Origin: DATJSN01 sp035504095
Lineage (GTDB): Bacteria; Planctomycetota; Phycisphaerae; WQYP01
DNA length: 13,884 nucleotides
Reading direction: 5' to 3'
NCBI GenBank assembly: GCA_035504095.1
Contig: DATJSN010000014.1
Location: forward strand, 1 to 13,884
Part shown: positions 6,928 to 13,778 of the stretch, one piece after another
Numbering within the stretch: position 1 is the first letter of the stretch
How the letters are laid out: every line of letters starts with the position of its first letter
The notes under the pieces: model-generated
Database searches by the model: none
Seen by the model: the letters and a program-made list of their open reading frames with translations, nothing else
What the model was told of the DNA's origin: nothing
Made by a program: the position numbers and the translations under genes

Positions 6928-7749
6928 TTAGTTGAGTTTATTTCGCGCCAACCAGGGTTGAATGCTCTGATCGAGAAATTGCTTCTGATTATTGTTGAGT
7001 AAGCCGGTGACGTTATCGAGGTAAGTCTTAAGGATCGCCTGATTGTCAGAAATGTATTTCTCCGCATAGATTTTTCCCGCCGCCAGCACGTTGCGGGCCA
7101 GGTCGGCTTTGACGGCGGAAGTTTGCGGGTCGCCAGGGGCGCTCAGATACGCACTTAACGCCTGTTTGACCTGTGTGAGTTCATCGGCGTACATGGAACC
7201 CTGCTGGAATCGGAGTTCAAGTGATTCCAAATCGCTGGTTAAATTCTGATTCAAGGTATTAATTTTTGTCCGTTGATCGGCGGTTGGTCCGGTGCGGCGC
7301 AGCAGGCCAGCCATGCGGCGCACGCCGTTTTGGATGCCGGTGGTGGCGTAACCCTGGAGATACACCCGCATGAGGGCCTCTTCAGCCGTGTCGCCGAGGC
7401 CGAGAATCTCGGCGGTAACCGGCATCTCATTATTTAGAGATTCCCGTGAAGATTGAAAAGTTACCTGCAGCGCTTGGGTCGGATCGTTGGGATATTCCTT
7501 GATAAGCACTTTTCCTGAATAATCCGCGAATTCATACGAGACATAATCCTTGGGCGATTTGGGATCTACCGGATTGTCCGTCGTGATGGGAAGGTTTGGG
7601 CTTACGCCAAAATTAAACGGGACCACAAAAACCTGAACCTGGTTTTTGTTGTTTGGGCTGAGGGTAAAATAGAGGTACACCGCGAGAACAACAATGATCG
7701 CGGAAATTCCCAGTTTGATCAATGTTGGTTTATCCTGGAAGAGATTCAT
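6928..7749 (-). CDS. Single-pass membrane protein of unknown function
   Basis: I do not recognise a family. The 273-residue product has a short cytoplasmic N-terminus and one membrane segment (about residues 12-30, LGISAIIVVLAVYLYFTL). A large extracytoplasmic part follows: first beta-rich (37-120), then mostly helical from about 125 onward (EEALMRVYLQGYATTGIQNG and the heptad-like DLESLELRFQQGSMYADELTQVKQAL). A 'GGTGA' lies about 7 nt before the ATG. It is divergent from the ogt gene, sharing a roughly 98-nt gap. It lacks a lipoprotein box and visible enzyme motifs, so a structural or scaffold role at the envelope is possible but not shown. Confidence 0.72.
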   Translation of the reverse strand: MNLFQDKPTLIKLGISAIIVVLAVYLYFTLSPNNKNQVQVFVVPFNFGVSPNLPITTDNPVDPKSPKDYVSYEFADYSGKVLIKEYPNDPTQALQVTFQSSRESLNNEMPVTAEILGLGDTAEEALMRVYLQGYATTGIQNGVRRMAGLLRRTGPTADQRTKINTLNQNLTSDLESLELRFQQGSMYADELTQVKQALSAYLSAPGDPQTSAVKADLARNVLAAGKIYAEKYISDNQAILKTYLDNVTGLLNNNQKQFLDQSIQPWLARNKLN

Positions 7750-7804
7750 ATCGTTTCACCAGTATCCGCGATCAAAATGATATTCGAAAAGCACAAAAGA
7801 TGAT

Positions 7805-7847
7805 TATACTACGAATGAGCGAAAGAGTTGTTACCGGAGATACACAG
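7805..7847 (+). promoter_or_regulatory. Start region of ogt: -10-like box and ribosome site
   Basis: TATACT (7805-7810) is a plausible -10 box with a poor -35. GGAGA (7836-7840) lies 7 nt before ATG 7848. Upstream in-frame ATGs at 7800 and 7815 overlap or abut the -10 box and lack ribosome sites, which decides the start. Confidence 0.4.
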
Positions 7848-8540
7848 ATGGATGAGATTATATTCAAAAGCGTGGCAACGGCCTGGGGAACGTGCGGATT
7901 AATCTGGAAGACAAAAGCGGATAGGGACGCGACGTTATTACGCGTGCTTGCGGCCGAAAACGAAGCGGCCAAAGTTGAGTTGGTTGCCAGAGCGCTATTT
8001 CCAACGGCAAAAAGGGTAAAGAATTCCGGCGGCGCAGGCGAACCGGCCTGGATTTGGATGGTGAGTGATTTTTTGCGGGATTATTACGATTCGAAGCGGC
8101 CGCCGGTCGATCAATTTCAGATAGGCTTGCTGGACCAGATACTCGACTGGAGCGAATGCGGAGAGTTCCAGCGGCAGGTTCTCCAGGCGACGGCGAAGAT
8201 CGCGTTCGGTCAGAGAGTTTCCTACGGCCAACTGGCCCGGCGGATCGGCCGGCCAGGCGCGGCACGGGCGGTGGGGAGCGCTTTGGCAAAAAATCCATGG
8301 CCGGTCATTGTTCCCTGCCATCGAGTCATCGGCGCCGATGGGGGCATGAGAGGCTTTTCCGCACCGGGCGCCGTGGCCGCTAAAGCCCGAATGATTTGCA
8401 TGGAAGAACAGCGTTCAGGAAGAGGGACTAATGCGATGGAGCCGTCGTCGTCGGCGCGGCGGCAGTCGGGGTTATTTGAGCAGCCTGCATTTGTTCAAGC
8501 CGGTTTTGTAATTGGGCAAGCTGCATCTGGGCTTGATTAA
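7848..8540 (+). CDS. ogt: Methylated-DNA-protein-cysteine S-methyltransferase (Ogt/MGMT)
   Basis: The protein moves alkyl groups from O6-alkylguanine (and O4-alkylthymine) in DNA onto its own cysteine, a one-shot repair. From the chosen start (230 residues) the active site is PVIVPCHRVIG with C157. Upstream lie the helix-turn-helix YGQLARRIGRPGAARAVGSAL (126-146, arginine finger in ARAVG) and the Asn hinge NP (149-150). The N-terminal domain (1-95) is of the Ada/Ogt type, but poorly conserved. The usual domain ends near residue 187, and the last 40 or so residues (from about RSGRGTN) are foreign to the family and antisense to the next gene. A stop in another frame at 8429-8431 suggests a frameshift or sequence error lengthened it. 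Confidence 0.88.
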   Translation: MDEIIFKSVATAWGTCGLIWKTKADRDATLLRVLAAENEAAKVELVARALFPTAKRVKNSGGAGEPAWIWMVSDFLRDYYDSKRPPVDQFQIGLLDQILDWSECGEFQRQVLQATAKIAFGQRVSYGQLARRIGRPGAARAVGSALAKNPWPVIVPCHRVIGADGGMRGFSAPGAVAAKARMICMEEQRSGRGTNAMEPSSSARRQSGLFEQPAFVQAGFVIGQAASGLD

Positions 8541-9423
8541 TTCCACCCTGTAATTGGACAATCCGAATTTTTAGAAGACTGATATATTCCTGCGGCGTGA
8601 GGCGTTGTGCGAGTACCGGATTGGCGGTGACCTGCATGGGTTGCCGGCCCTGAATGGTTAACGTGCCGGTGGCGGGCGCATTTTCCGCCGATTCTTGCGA
8701 TGACTGCAGATTAACAACGACGCGCGATCCCTGGGGGATGGTTCCCGGATTCGGTTGAGGGAGACCCTCAATCGTTACAACGCCGTAGTTTGGCGTATTT
8801 TGGTTCGGGTTCGGCTCCAGATGCAGAATGACCCCTGGTCCGATGGCAATGGCGCCTTGCGCTCCCTGAATATAAATATTTCCTGCACGCAAAACGGTGT
8901 TCGATGTAGTTAAACCGCTTAGCGATCCGGGTATAGGAGAAATCGTAAGATTCGCCGGCCGATCTTCCGGAACGATGTTTATGGAATGCCGAACGCCGTC
9001 GCGGATATAAGTTAAAAGGCAGGAAGCGGGTTTTCCATTTTCCATGATATTGACCGCGCGAACCAGTGCTTCCCCTTGAGAGGCGGGCTGGTTATTGATC
9101 TGAATTAACAAATCACCGGCGGCCAAACCGGCTTTAGCGGCTGGGCTTTTAGGAATAACCTGAACAATAAAAAGGCCCTGATCGGCGTTTAACCCCAATA
9201 AACTGCTGAAGGCCGTTGGAATTTTCTGCACCATTACACCGATCCAATGTGTCGGAGCGGCCGCGTTTGAGTGTTGTGAGTTCTCGGTTGTCGGTTGTGT
9301 TGCCGGAACCTGGGCAAAAACCGGCTGCAGTGCCAAAGGCGACAGCGGCGCCATCAGCACGCACAACGCGCCAAGGATGTTTCTAAAGATATTTAATTTG
9401 CTCCGTCGCATGTATATGAACAT
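8428..9423 (-). CDS. Secreted PDZ-domain protein with C-terminal coiled coil
   Basis: The 331-residue product starts with a signal peptide (to about residue 37, VFAQ|V). It has a PDZ domain at 60-153 containing the ligand-loop region GLFIVQVIPKSPAAKAGLAAGDLLIQINN, as in DegS/RseP/HtrA-type PDZs. A beta-rich middle (160-275) and a Gln-rich helix with heptad spacing (278-316) follow, then a T/A/P tail. There is no protease domain. It begins 3 nt after the stop of the anti-sigma gene, so it is translationally coupled. An in-frame ATG four codons in is a possible alternative start. It may sense misfolded or exposed peptides outside the cytoplasm and feed into the sigma system; this role is inferred from context. 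Confidence 0.8.
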   Translation of the reverse strand: MFIYMRRSKLNIFRNILGALCVLMAPLSPLALQPVFAQVPATQPTTENSQHSNAAAPTHWIGVMVQKIPTAFSSLLGLNADQGLFIVQVIPKSPAAKAGLAAGDLLIQINNQPASQGEALVRAVNIMENGKPASCLLTYIRDGVRHSINIVPEDRPANLTISPIPGSLSGLTTSNTVLRAGNIYIQGAQGAIAIGPGVILHLEPNPNQNTPNYGVVTIEGLPQPNPGTIPQGSRVVVNLQSSQESAENAPATGTLTIQGRQPMQVTANPVLAQRLTPQEYISLLKIRIVQLQGGINQAQMQLAQLQNRLEQMQAAQITPTAAAPTTTAPSH

Positions 9424-9426
9424 CCT

Positions 9427-10068
9427 TTAGTAGACTTTCTGTTTCTGATTGTCGTTGGAGGCCGGAACCACAGGAAACGCCACCGCCTGGTTGGGGCCGT
9501 CGGGCACGATCATGACGTTGGTTGGCTGTCCGGAAACAAAGGGATAACCGGCGGGTGCCACGTTGGAATCGATCACAGGCACCTGCACCGATGACCCGCC
9601 GAGGTCCGGCGGTAATTTGGCGTTGATAAACTGAATTGTCCTGGGCGTTTCAGCGAGGGTGGTGTTGTCTGGAGTTTCGTGCGAGGTTACGGCGGTTAGC
9701 CCATATCCAGGCGCAGTTGGCGCCGCATGATTCTGGTGTCCAACGTATAAGCCCGCCAGGCCGAAAATCGAAGCGGTAATCAGCAGGGTAGCGGCGATGC
9801 GCAATGTTCCAAGGATCCGCCAGGACGAAGCGCTTTGTGCAGCAGCCGGTTGGACCATGGAGCGAATGGCACGGCGTTCCACCTGCCGCTCAAGAAAACG
9901 TATGGCCAGAGTTTGCCAGCCGCCGTCGGCTTGCTCAAGGTTTTGGAGTAATTCGCGCCGGGATTCTTCAGAAAGTTCGTCATCAACAAGCATATCCAAT
10001 GCGGCCTCGAAGCGTTCGGACGGTTGCGGCATGTCGTGCCTGTTGAACATGAGAAACAGAGGAAACAT
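9427..10068 (-). CDS. Membrane-anchored anti-sigma factor candidate
   Basis: The 213-residue product has an N-terminal cytoplasmic part (about 1-85) with RFEAALDMLVDDELSEESR, the pattern of anti-sigma N-terminal domains, but without the His/Cys residues of zinc-binding (ZAS) members. A single membrane segment follows (about 88-109, RIAATLLITASIFGLAGLYVG), then a Pro/Asn-rich extracytoplasmic region of about 100 residues. It directly follows the ECF sigma gene (38-nt gap) and precedes the PDZ gene by 3 nt. AGGAG seven nt upstream supports ATG 10068. It is probably the partner that holds the sigma factor at the membrane. The assignment rests on topology and context rather than a diagnostic motif. 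Confidence 0.7.
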   Translation of the reverse strand: MFPLFLMFNRHDMPQPSERFEAALDMLVDDELSEESRRELLQNLEQADGGWQTLAIRFLERQVERRAIRSMVQPAAAQSASSWRILGTLRIAATLLITASIFGLAGLYVGHQNHAAPTAPGYGLTAVTSHETPDNTTLAETPRTIQFINAKLPPDLGGSSVQVPVIDSNVAPAGYPFVSGQPTNVMIVPDGPNQAVAFPVVPASNDNQKQKVY

Positions 10069-10106
10069 AAACTTACTCCTGCATTGAGGCGATCATCAGG
10101 GCCTCT

Positions 10107-10676
10107 TTAATTACTTTCATAGCGGGCGAGCACATGCCGTAACTTTTGCCGCGCCCTAAACAGCCGCATTTCCACAACATTCGCCGATACGCCCAGCCGG
10201 GAGGCGATTTCAGCATAACTGCAATCATCGACGTGCTTCATCATCAGAAGCTCCGCGTCGCGCGATGGCAGCCGGGTCATCGCTTGCCGCAATAAATCGC
10301 AGCGTTCCGCGGCTAAAAGTGCCGAGAGTGCATCCTGAGAACCGGCAGCGGCAAAACCATGCCGGGCGACATACACCTCTGTAGCCTGTGCAATACGCTT
10401 GCGGGATCGGCCTAAGGTCCGGCGATGCATCAGGGCCGCCCGTACGGTGAGCCGGTAAAGCCATGGCTTGGCGTTTTGAGCCGATTGCAGCGTGGACCAG
10501 TTGCGTACCGCCGCGGCCGCGACTTCCTGCATGACGTCGTCCACCCCTTGGGTGGTTTTAAGACGGGCGATGGCCACCGCCCGCAGCCATACGCCATAGA
10601 GCCGCAGAGCCTCGGCGGCCGTGGCCGGCGGGGTGATGGCGGCTGCCTGCATCATGTAGGTCGAATTACGATCCAT
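10107..10676 (-). CDS. ECF-type RNA polymerase sigma factor
   Basis: The 189-residue product has region 2 at about 24-90 (VDDVMQEVAAAAVRNW, then PWLYRLTVRAALMHRR) and region 4 at 124-185. Region 4 includes the helix-turn-helix SYAEIASRLGVSANVVEMRL, with no region 3 between them. This is the minimal layout of extracytoplasmic-function sigma factors, which direct RNA polymerase to stress or envelope genes when released from an anti-sigma. It leads a three-gene operon with the anti-sigma and PDZ genes. The ribosome site before ATG 10676 is weak. An ECF-like promoter about 30 nt upstream suggests it activates itself. Confidence 0.93.
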   Translation of the reverse strand: MDRNSTYMMQAAAITPPATAAEALRLYGVWLRAVAIARLKTTQGVDDVMQEVAAAAVRNWSTLQSAQNAKPWLYRLTVRAALMHRRTLGRSRKRIAQATEVYVARHGFAAAGSQDALSALLAAERCDLLRQAMTRLPSRDAELLMMKHVDDCSYAEIASRLGVSANVVEMRLFRARQKLRHVLARYESN

Positions 10677-10706
10677 TTCCGGGACGTCTCCGGTTGTCTA
10701 CTACCA

Positions 10707-10737
10707 TATACGTTGCCGCGGAGGTCTGCGGTTTTCC
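10707..10737 (-). promoter_or_regulatory. Candidate ECF-type autoregulated promoter
   Basis: On the minus strand GGAAAAC (10737-10731) is followed 18 nt later by CGTATA (10712-10707). This resembles the GGAAC / CGT-A promoters used by many ECF sigmas. It would start transcription roughly 25 nt before the sigma ATG. Confidence 0.4.
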
Positions 10738-10784
10738 TCGGCAAAACGCTTTTTTGGCATGGATTTTAGGCACGCCTTATAAAA

Positions 10785-10806
10785 CCTGATACCGCCATGT
10801 ATCGGG
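10785..10806. repeat. Hairpin in the divergent intergenic region
   Basis: CCTGATAC (10785-10792) pairs with GTATCGGG (10799-10806), including one T-G wobble, around a six-base loop (CGCCAT). It lies between the sigma operon and the nasS-like gene in a roughly 340-nt stretch with no gene. On the minus strand the loop reads ATGGCG. Confidence 0.4.
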
Positions 10807-10980
10807 GGTTGAGGTCTATTTTACTGGATTTTTTCGCTCAAATCTCGAATTAAACGGGGTGGGCTTCGTCCGATATCGCGGTAAATGGAGGGGTAGAGGA
10901 AATATGACCGCTTGTCCCATGGCGTATAAAAATTTTTCCCATAACGGCAACCATTTTGCTCATTCTCGTGGGCCGAAACG

Positions 10981-11010
10981 TCCGTAGCAGTACAAACCAG
11001 CAATACGGAG
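10981..11010 (+). promoter_or_regulatory. Leader hairpin covering the nasS-like Shine-Dalgarno
   Basis: TCCGTA (10981-10986) pairs perfectly with TACGGA (11004-11009) around a 17-nt loop. The 3' arm overlaps the only ribosome site (CGGAG, 11006-11010) of the downstream TTG-started gene. Folding would hide it, so translation may be gated. Confidence 0.35.
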
Positions 11011-11020
11011 TTTTTTGATC

Positions 11021-12094
11021 TTGCGCATCGGCTTTGTCAGACTTATCGACGCAGCACCTCTGATTGTTGCCCTGGAACAAGGATATTTTTTTCAGGAAGG
11101 TTTGCAGGTTGTCCTTGAGCCGCAATTCGACTGGGTGAGCCTGCGTGACAACATTAGCATGGGGTTTTTGGACGCCGCCCTGGCAGCTTTGGGCAGTCCG
11201 ATCATGAGCCAACTTGGCCGCGCCGGGTTCGTGGAACCGCTCGTGGGTGTTATGAACGTGGGCGCCGGCGGCGACAGCATAGTTATTTCGCGCGATCTGG
11301 CCCAGGCCGGCGTTGTCAACGCCGCAACGCTGGGTGAACTGGTTCGTTCCAGGCGACAGTCGCGGAAGCTGATTTGCGCCCATCCTTCGCCATATTCCGC
11401 CAACCACTACCTGCTGCGCGAATGGCTTTCGCAGGGTGGTCTGAATCCGGATCATGACGTGCAGCTGACCCAGATCACGACAGCGCAGGCCGCCGATCAT
11501 CTCGCCAGGCATTATGTGGATGTATTCTGTATTGCTGAGCCATGGGGGACGCTCGCCGACCAAAGCGGCTGGGGAAAATTGCTTTCCGCCACGACGGACG
11601 TGATGGCCGATCACCCGGAAAAGATGCTGGTGGTAACAGAAGCCTTCACCCAGACCAGCGGCGAAGAACTGGCACGCATGATCCGAGCTGTTCTTAAAGG
11701 CTGCCGCTATTGCCAGGATCCATCCAATGCCGGGGAATTGGCTCGATTACTGTTTCAAAGTGGATATTTAAACCAGGAAGCCCAGGTTATTGAAGCGAGT
11801 CTGGCGATCGACGCACAAAGCGCCGGGTCGGAGGTAGTTAAGCAATCACGCCAGGCGGGCTGGCGATTCCGCAGTTGGGCAGACGAATTTTGCTGTCCTT
11901 CGGCGGCGACGGTCGGCTGGTTTATCAAACAGATGGTTCGCTGGGGGGAATTATCAGATCAGGTGGATGTGGATCAGCTTTCACGGCGCTGCTTGCGCGG
12001 AGAATTTTTCCGTCAGGCGGTCAATTCCCCGGACATGGCGTTTGTTTCCGGGGCGGGATTATCGTGGTTATCAGCCGCGGGCACACCGGGATAA
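11021..12094 (+). CDS. NrtA/NasS-type nitrate-binding sensor protein
   Basis: The 357-residue product belongs to the NrtA/CmpA/NasS solute-binding fold. Visible motifs are RIGFVRLIDAAPLIVALEQGYF at the N-terminus, the DWVSLRDNISMGFLDAA segment, HPSPYSANHYLLREWL (121-136), FCIAEPWGTLA (169-179) and DHPEKML (197-203). There is no signal peptide, so it is cytosolic like NasS, which binds nitrate and controls the RNA-binding antiterminator NasT. It is not a transporter subunit. No NasT (ANTAR) gene or nitrate reductase lies in the window. The start is TTG: I prefer 11021 (GGAG 10 nt upstream), with TTG 11015 (spacing 4) as the alternative. The bound ligand could differ from nitrate. Confidence 0.82.
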   Translation: MRIGFVRLIDAAPLIVALEQGYFFQEGLQVVLEPQFDWVSLRDNISMGFLDAALAALGSPIMSQLGRAGFVEPLVGVMNVGAGGDSIVISRDLAQAGVVNAATLGELVRSRRQSRKLICAHPSPYSANHYLLREWLSQGGLNPDHDVQLTQITTAQAADHLARHYVDVFCIAEPWGTLADQSGWGKLLSATTDVMADHPEKMLVVTEAFTQTSGEELARMIRAVLKGCRYCQDPSNAGELARLLFQSGYLNQEAQVIEASLAIDAQSAGSEVVKQSRQAGWRFRSWADEFCCPSAATVGWFIKQMVRWGELSDQVDVDQLSRRCLRGEFFRQAVNSPDMAFVSGAGLSWLSAAGTPG

Positions 12095-12475
12095 AATTTG
12101 CTTTCCGACCGCGGCGCGAGTAAATAGATATAGACTCTGTCTGACAATATATCGGGGCGGCGAGATATCGTCAGACAGAGTCGGGCCTCTGCCATGTTCG
12201 TGTTAGCGCGGCTTTATTGCTTCGGACCGATGAACGTTGCAAATGGACCCCGAATGCCGGAATGATGGACATGCCTGGTCGCGATGAATCATCGGGACAG
12301 TTGTGGAAGTCTGGAGCCGGTGTTTTGTGTCGGTCCGCCCTTGTAATAAGGGTTCGAACTCTACCCGCTCACGACATTACGGTGGAGGTTTTTTTACGCG
12401 CATGTCGATATGATCATGAGACGAGCCGCCTGGATCGCAGCGTAATTCCAGCGGTTTTGGTGGCGGAGCCTCATG
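12095..12475. other. Non-coding region between nasS-like and glmU-like genes
   Basis: No credible gene is visible. It holds a 13-bp perfect inverted repeat (12133-12182), a 13-nt odd palindrome (CGATGA-A-TCATCG, 12282-12294) that could be an operator, and a small hairpin CCCTT-GTAAT-AAGGG (12338-12352). The promoter of the following gene is presumably here, but I cannot place it. Confidence 0.5.
12133..12182 (+). terminator. Long hairpin after the nasS-like gene
   Basis: GACTCTGTCTGAC (12133-12145) pairs perfectly with GTCAGACAGAGTC (12170-12182). An inner stem ATATC/GATAT (12149-12153 with 12164-12168) follows after a small internal loop. It lies 38 nt beyond the stop codon. No T-run follows, so termination would have to be T-independent or Rho-assisted. 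Alternatively the arms are the ends of a small mobile repeat. Confidence 0.4.
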
Positions 12476-13717
12476 ATGACGCCGATTTACTTCGTCGAAG
12501 ATGGACGCATAGAAGGCCTGTATCCACTGACCTATTCCCGGCCGGCGGGATTGCTGCGCTGTGGAGACAGTACGCTTCTGGAACGGGCACAGCGGCTGCT
12601 GCCTCGACCGGCAGAGGGTCTTCTTGCGGATGAAACTTTTGTCGACGCCGGCGCAACGGTTGGACGCCTGCCGCTGAATCCAAAAATTGAGCCATCACTT
12701 GGCGCTATTTTTATCAACACCCGCTGGCTGATGACCGGACCGTTTTCCGATCCGCCGCCCGACATGGCAGGAAGCGCCGGCGGAACATTCGCCTGGATGC
12801 ATGTTTCTCCCAAGCGTTTGGCAAGCGCGGACCTAGCAGGGCCGGGCACACCAATCCACGCTCTTGAAGAACTGCTGGGAGCACTTCGCACGCAAGCCGT
12901 TGACGCACTGATAATTCGTTACCCCTGGGATCTGATTCGTCACCAGCGCACCATGTTGGAAGCGGATTTTACTTTTCACGGCCAGGCGGTTCGCAGTGAA
13001 CCCATGCCCGGGGCGCGCCTGATGCATGCCGATCGCGTGCATATCGCGGAGAACGTAAAAATTTATCCCGGCGCGGTGCTCGACGCCGGCGAAGGCCCCA
13101 TCATCATCGATCGGGGCGCGGTAATTCGGGCCAATAGCGTCATCACCGGTCCGGTTTATGTCGGCAACGACAGCATTGTGCGCACCGGAGCCGACATACG
13201 CGAAGAGACTTCGATCGGGCCCAACTGCCGGGTCGGCGGCGAAGTGATCGGGTCAATTTTTTTTGCCAATTCCAACAAGCAGCATGAAGGCTTCATGGGC
13301 CAGAGCATCATCGGCGAATGGGTGAACATCGGCGCGGGAACCATTACCAGCAACCTCAAGAATACTTATGGTGAAGTACGCATGCCCATCGGCGGTGTAG
13401 AACAAAACACGGGGACAAACTTCCTGGGTTCCGTAATCGCCGATCACGCCAAGATCGGCATTGGCGTCTGCCTGAGCACGGGAAGCGCTATCGGTTTCGC
13501 CAGCCATGTGCTGGATCCACGGCCGCCGAAATTCATTCCCAGTTTTGCCTGGGCGACAGGGGCGGAAATCAAGCGGCTGGATTTTCAAAAGGCTGTCGAC
13601 ATCGCCAAAATCGTCATGGCACGCAGAAGCCGGGACTTTTCCCGTGCCGATGAAGAAGCGTTCATGCGGATATTCCGATCCTGTGCCCAAATCGAAAAGT
13701 TTCGCTGGCCGGAATAA
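12476..13717 (+). CDS. GlmU-like bifunctional sugar-1-phosphate nucleotidyltransferase/acetyltransferase (alternative type)
   Basis: The roughly 413-residue product matches the alternative bacterial GlmU group (TIGR03991-like). The N-terminal nucleotidyltransferase of the NTP_transf_4 kind has YFVEDGRIEGLYPLTYSRPAGLLRCG (6-31), FINTRW and RYPWDLIRHQ. A left-handed beta-helix of hexapeptide repeats follows (about 185-350), including GEWVNIGAGTITSNLKNTYG and NFLGSVIADHAKIGIG. Members are thought to make UDP-N-acetylglucosamine or related activated sugars for the cell envelope. It lacks the classical GlmU LAAGxGTRM motif, as expected for this group. GGAG (12465-12468) is 7 nt from ATG 12476 and only 4 nt from ATG 12473, so I chose the second ATG. 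The substrate is inferred. Confidence 0.86.
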   Translation: MTPIYFVEDGRIEGLYPLTYSRPAGLLRCGDSTLLERAQRLLPRPAEGLLADETFVDAGATVGRLPLNPKIEPSLGAIFINTRWLMTGPFSDPPPDMAGSAGGTFAWMHVSPKRLASADLAGPGTPIHALEELLGALRTQAVDALIIRYPWDLIRHQRTMLEADFTFHGQAVRSEPMPGARLMHADRVHIAENVKIYPGAVLDAGEGPIIIDRGAVIRANSVITGPVYVGNDSIVRTGADIREETSIGPNCRVGGEVIGSIFFANSNKQHEGFMGQSIIGEWVNIGAGTITSNLKNTYGEVRMPIGGVEQNTGTNFLGSVIADHAKIGIGVCLSTGSAIGFASHVLDPRPPKFIPSFAWATGAEIKRLDFQKAVDIAKIVMARRSRDFSRADEEAFMRIFRSCAQIEKFRWPE

Positions 13718-13778
13718 TTATCAAAAAAGTTTGGCCACCGAGGACGGGACTGTTGCCCAAAGCCTCTCTGAAAGCTCA

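Noticed and set aside
10740..10790. Sigma54 promoter (TGGCAT ... AGGCA)
   Set aside because: The GG and GC elements are not at the required 10-nt spacing.
10785..10806. ANTAR (NasT) target RNA with a hexaloop near the nasS-like gene
   Set aside because: The A1/G4 hexaloop pattern appears only on the minus strand, away from the nasS-like gene, and I found no second tandem hexaloop hairpin.
12338..12365. tRNA or tmRNA 3' end suggested by GGGTTCGAACT
   Set aside because: The T-stem does not pair properly (T61 opposite G53, mismatch further out), and no D-arm, anticodon arm of correct size or acceptor stem can be built around it.
12217..12633. Plus-strand 138-codon frame overlapping the GlmU-like gene start
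   Set aside because: It starts at TTG without a ribosome site, overlaps the real gene in another frame and resembles no family.
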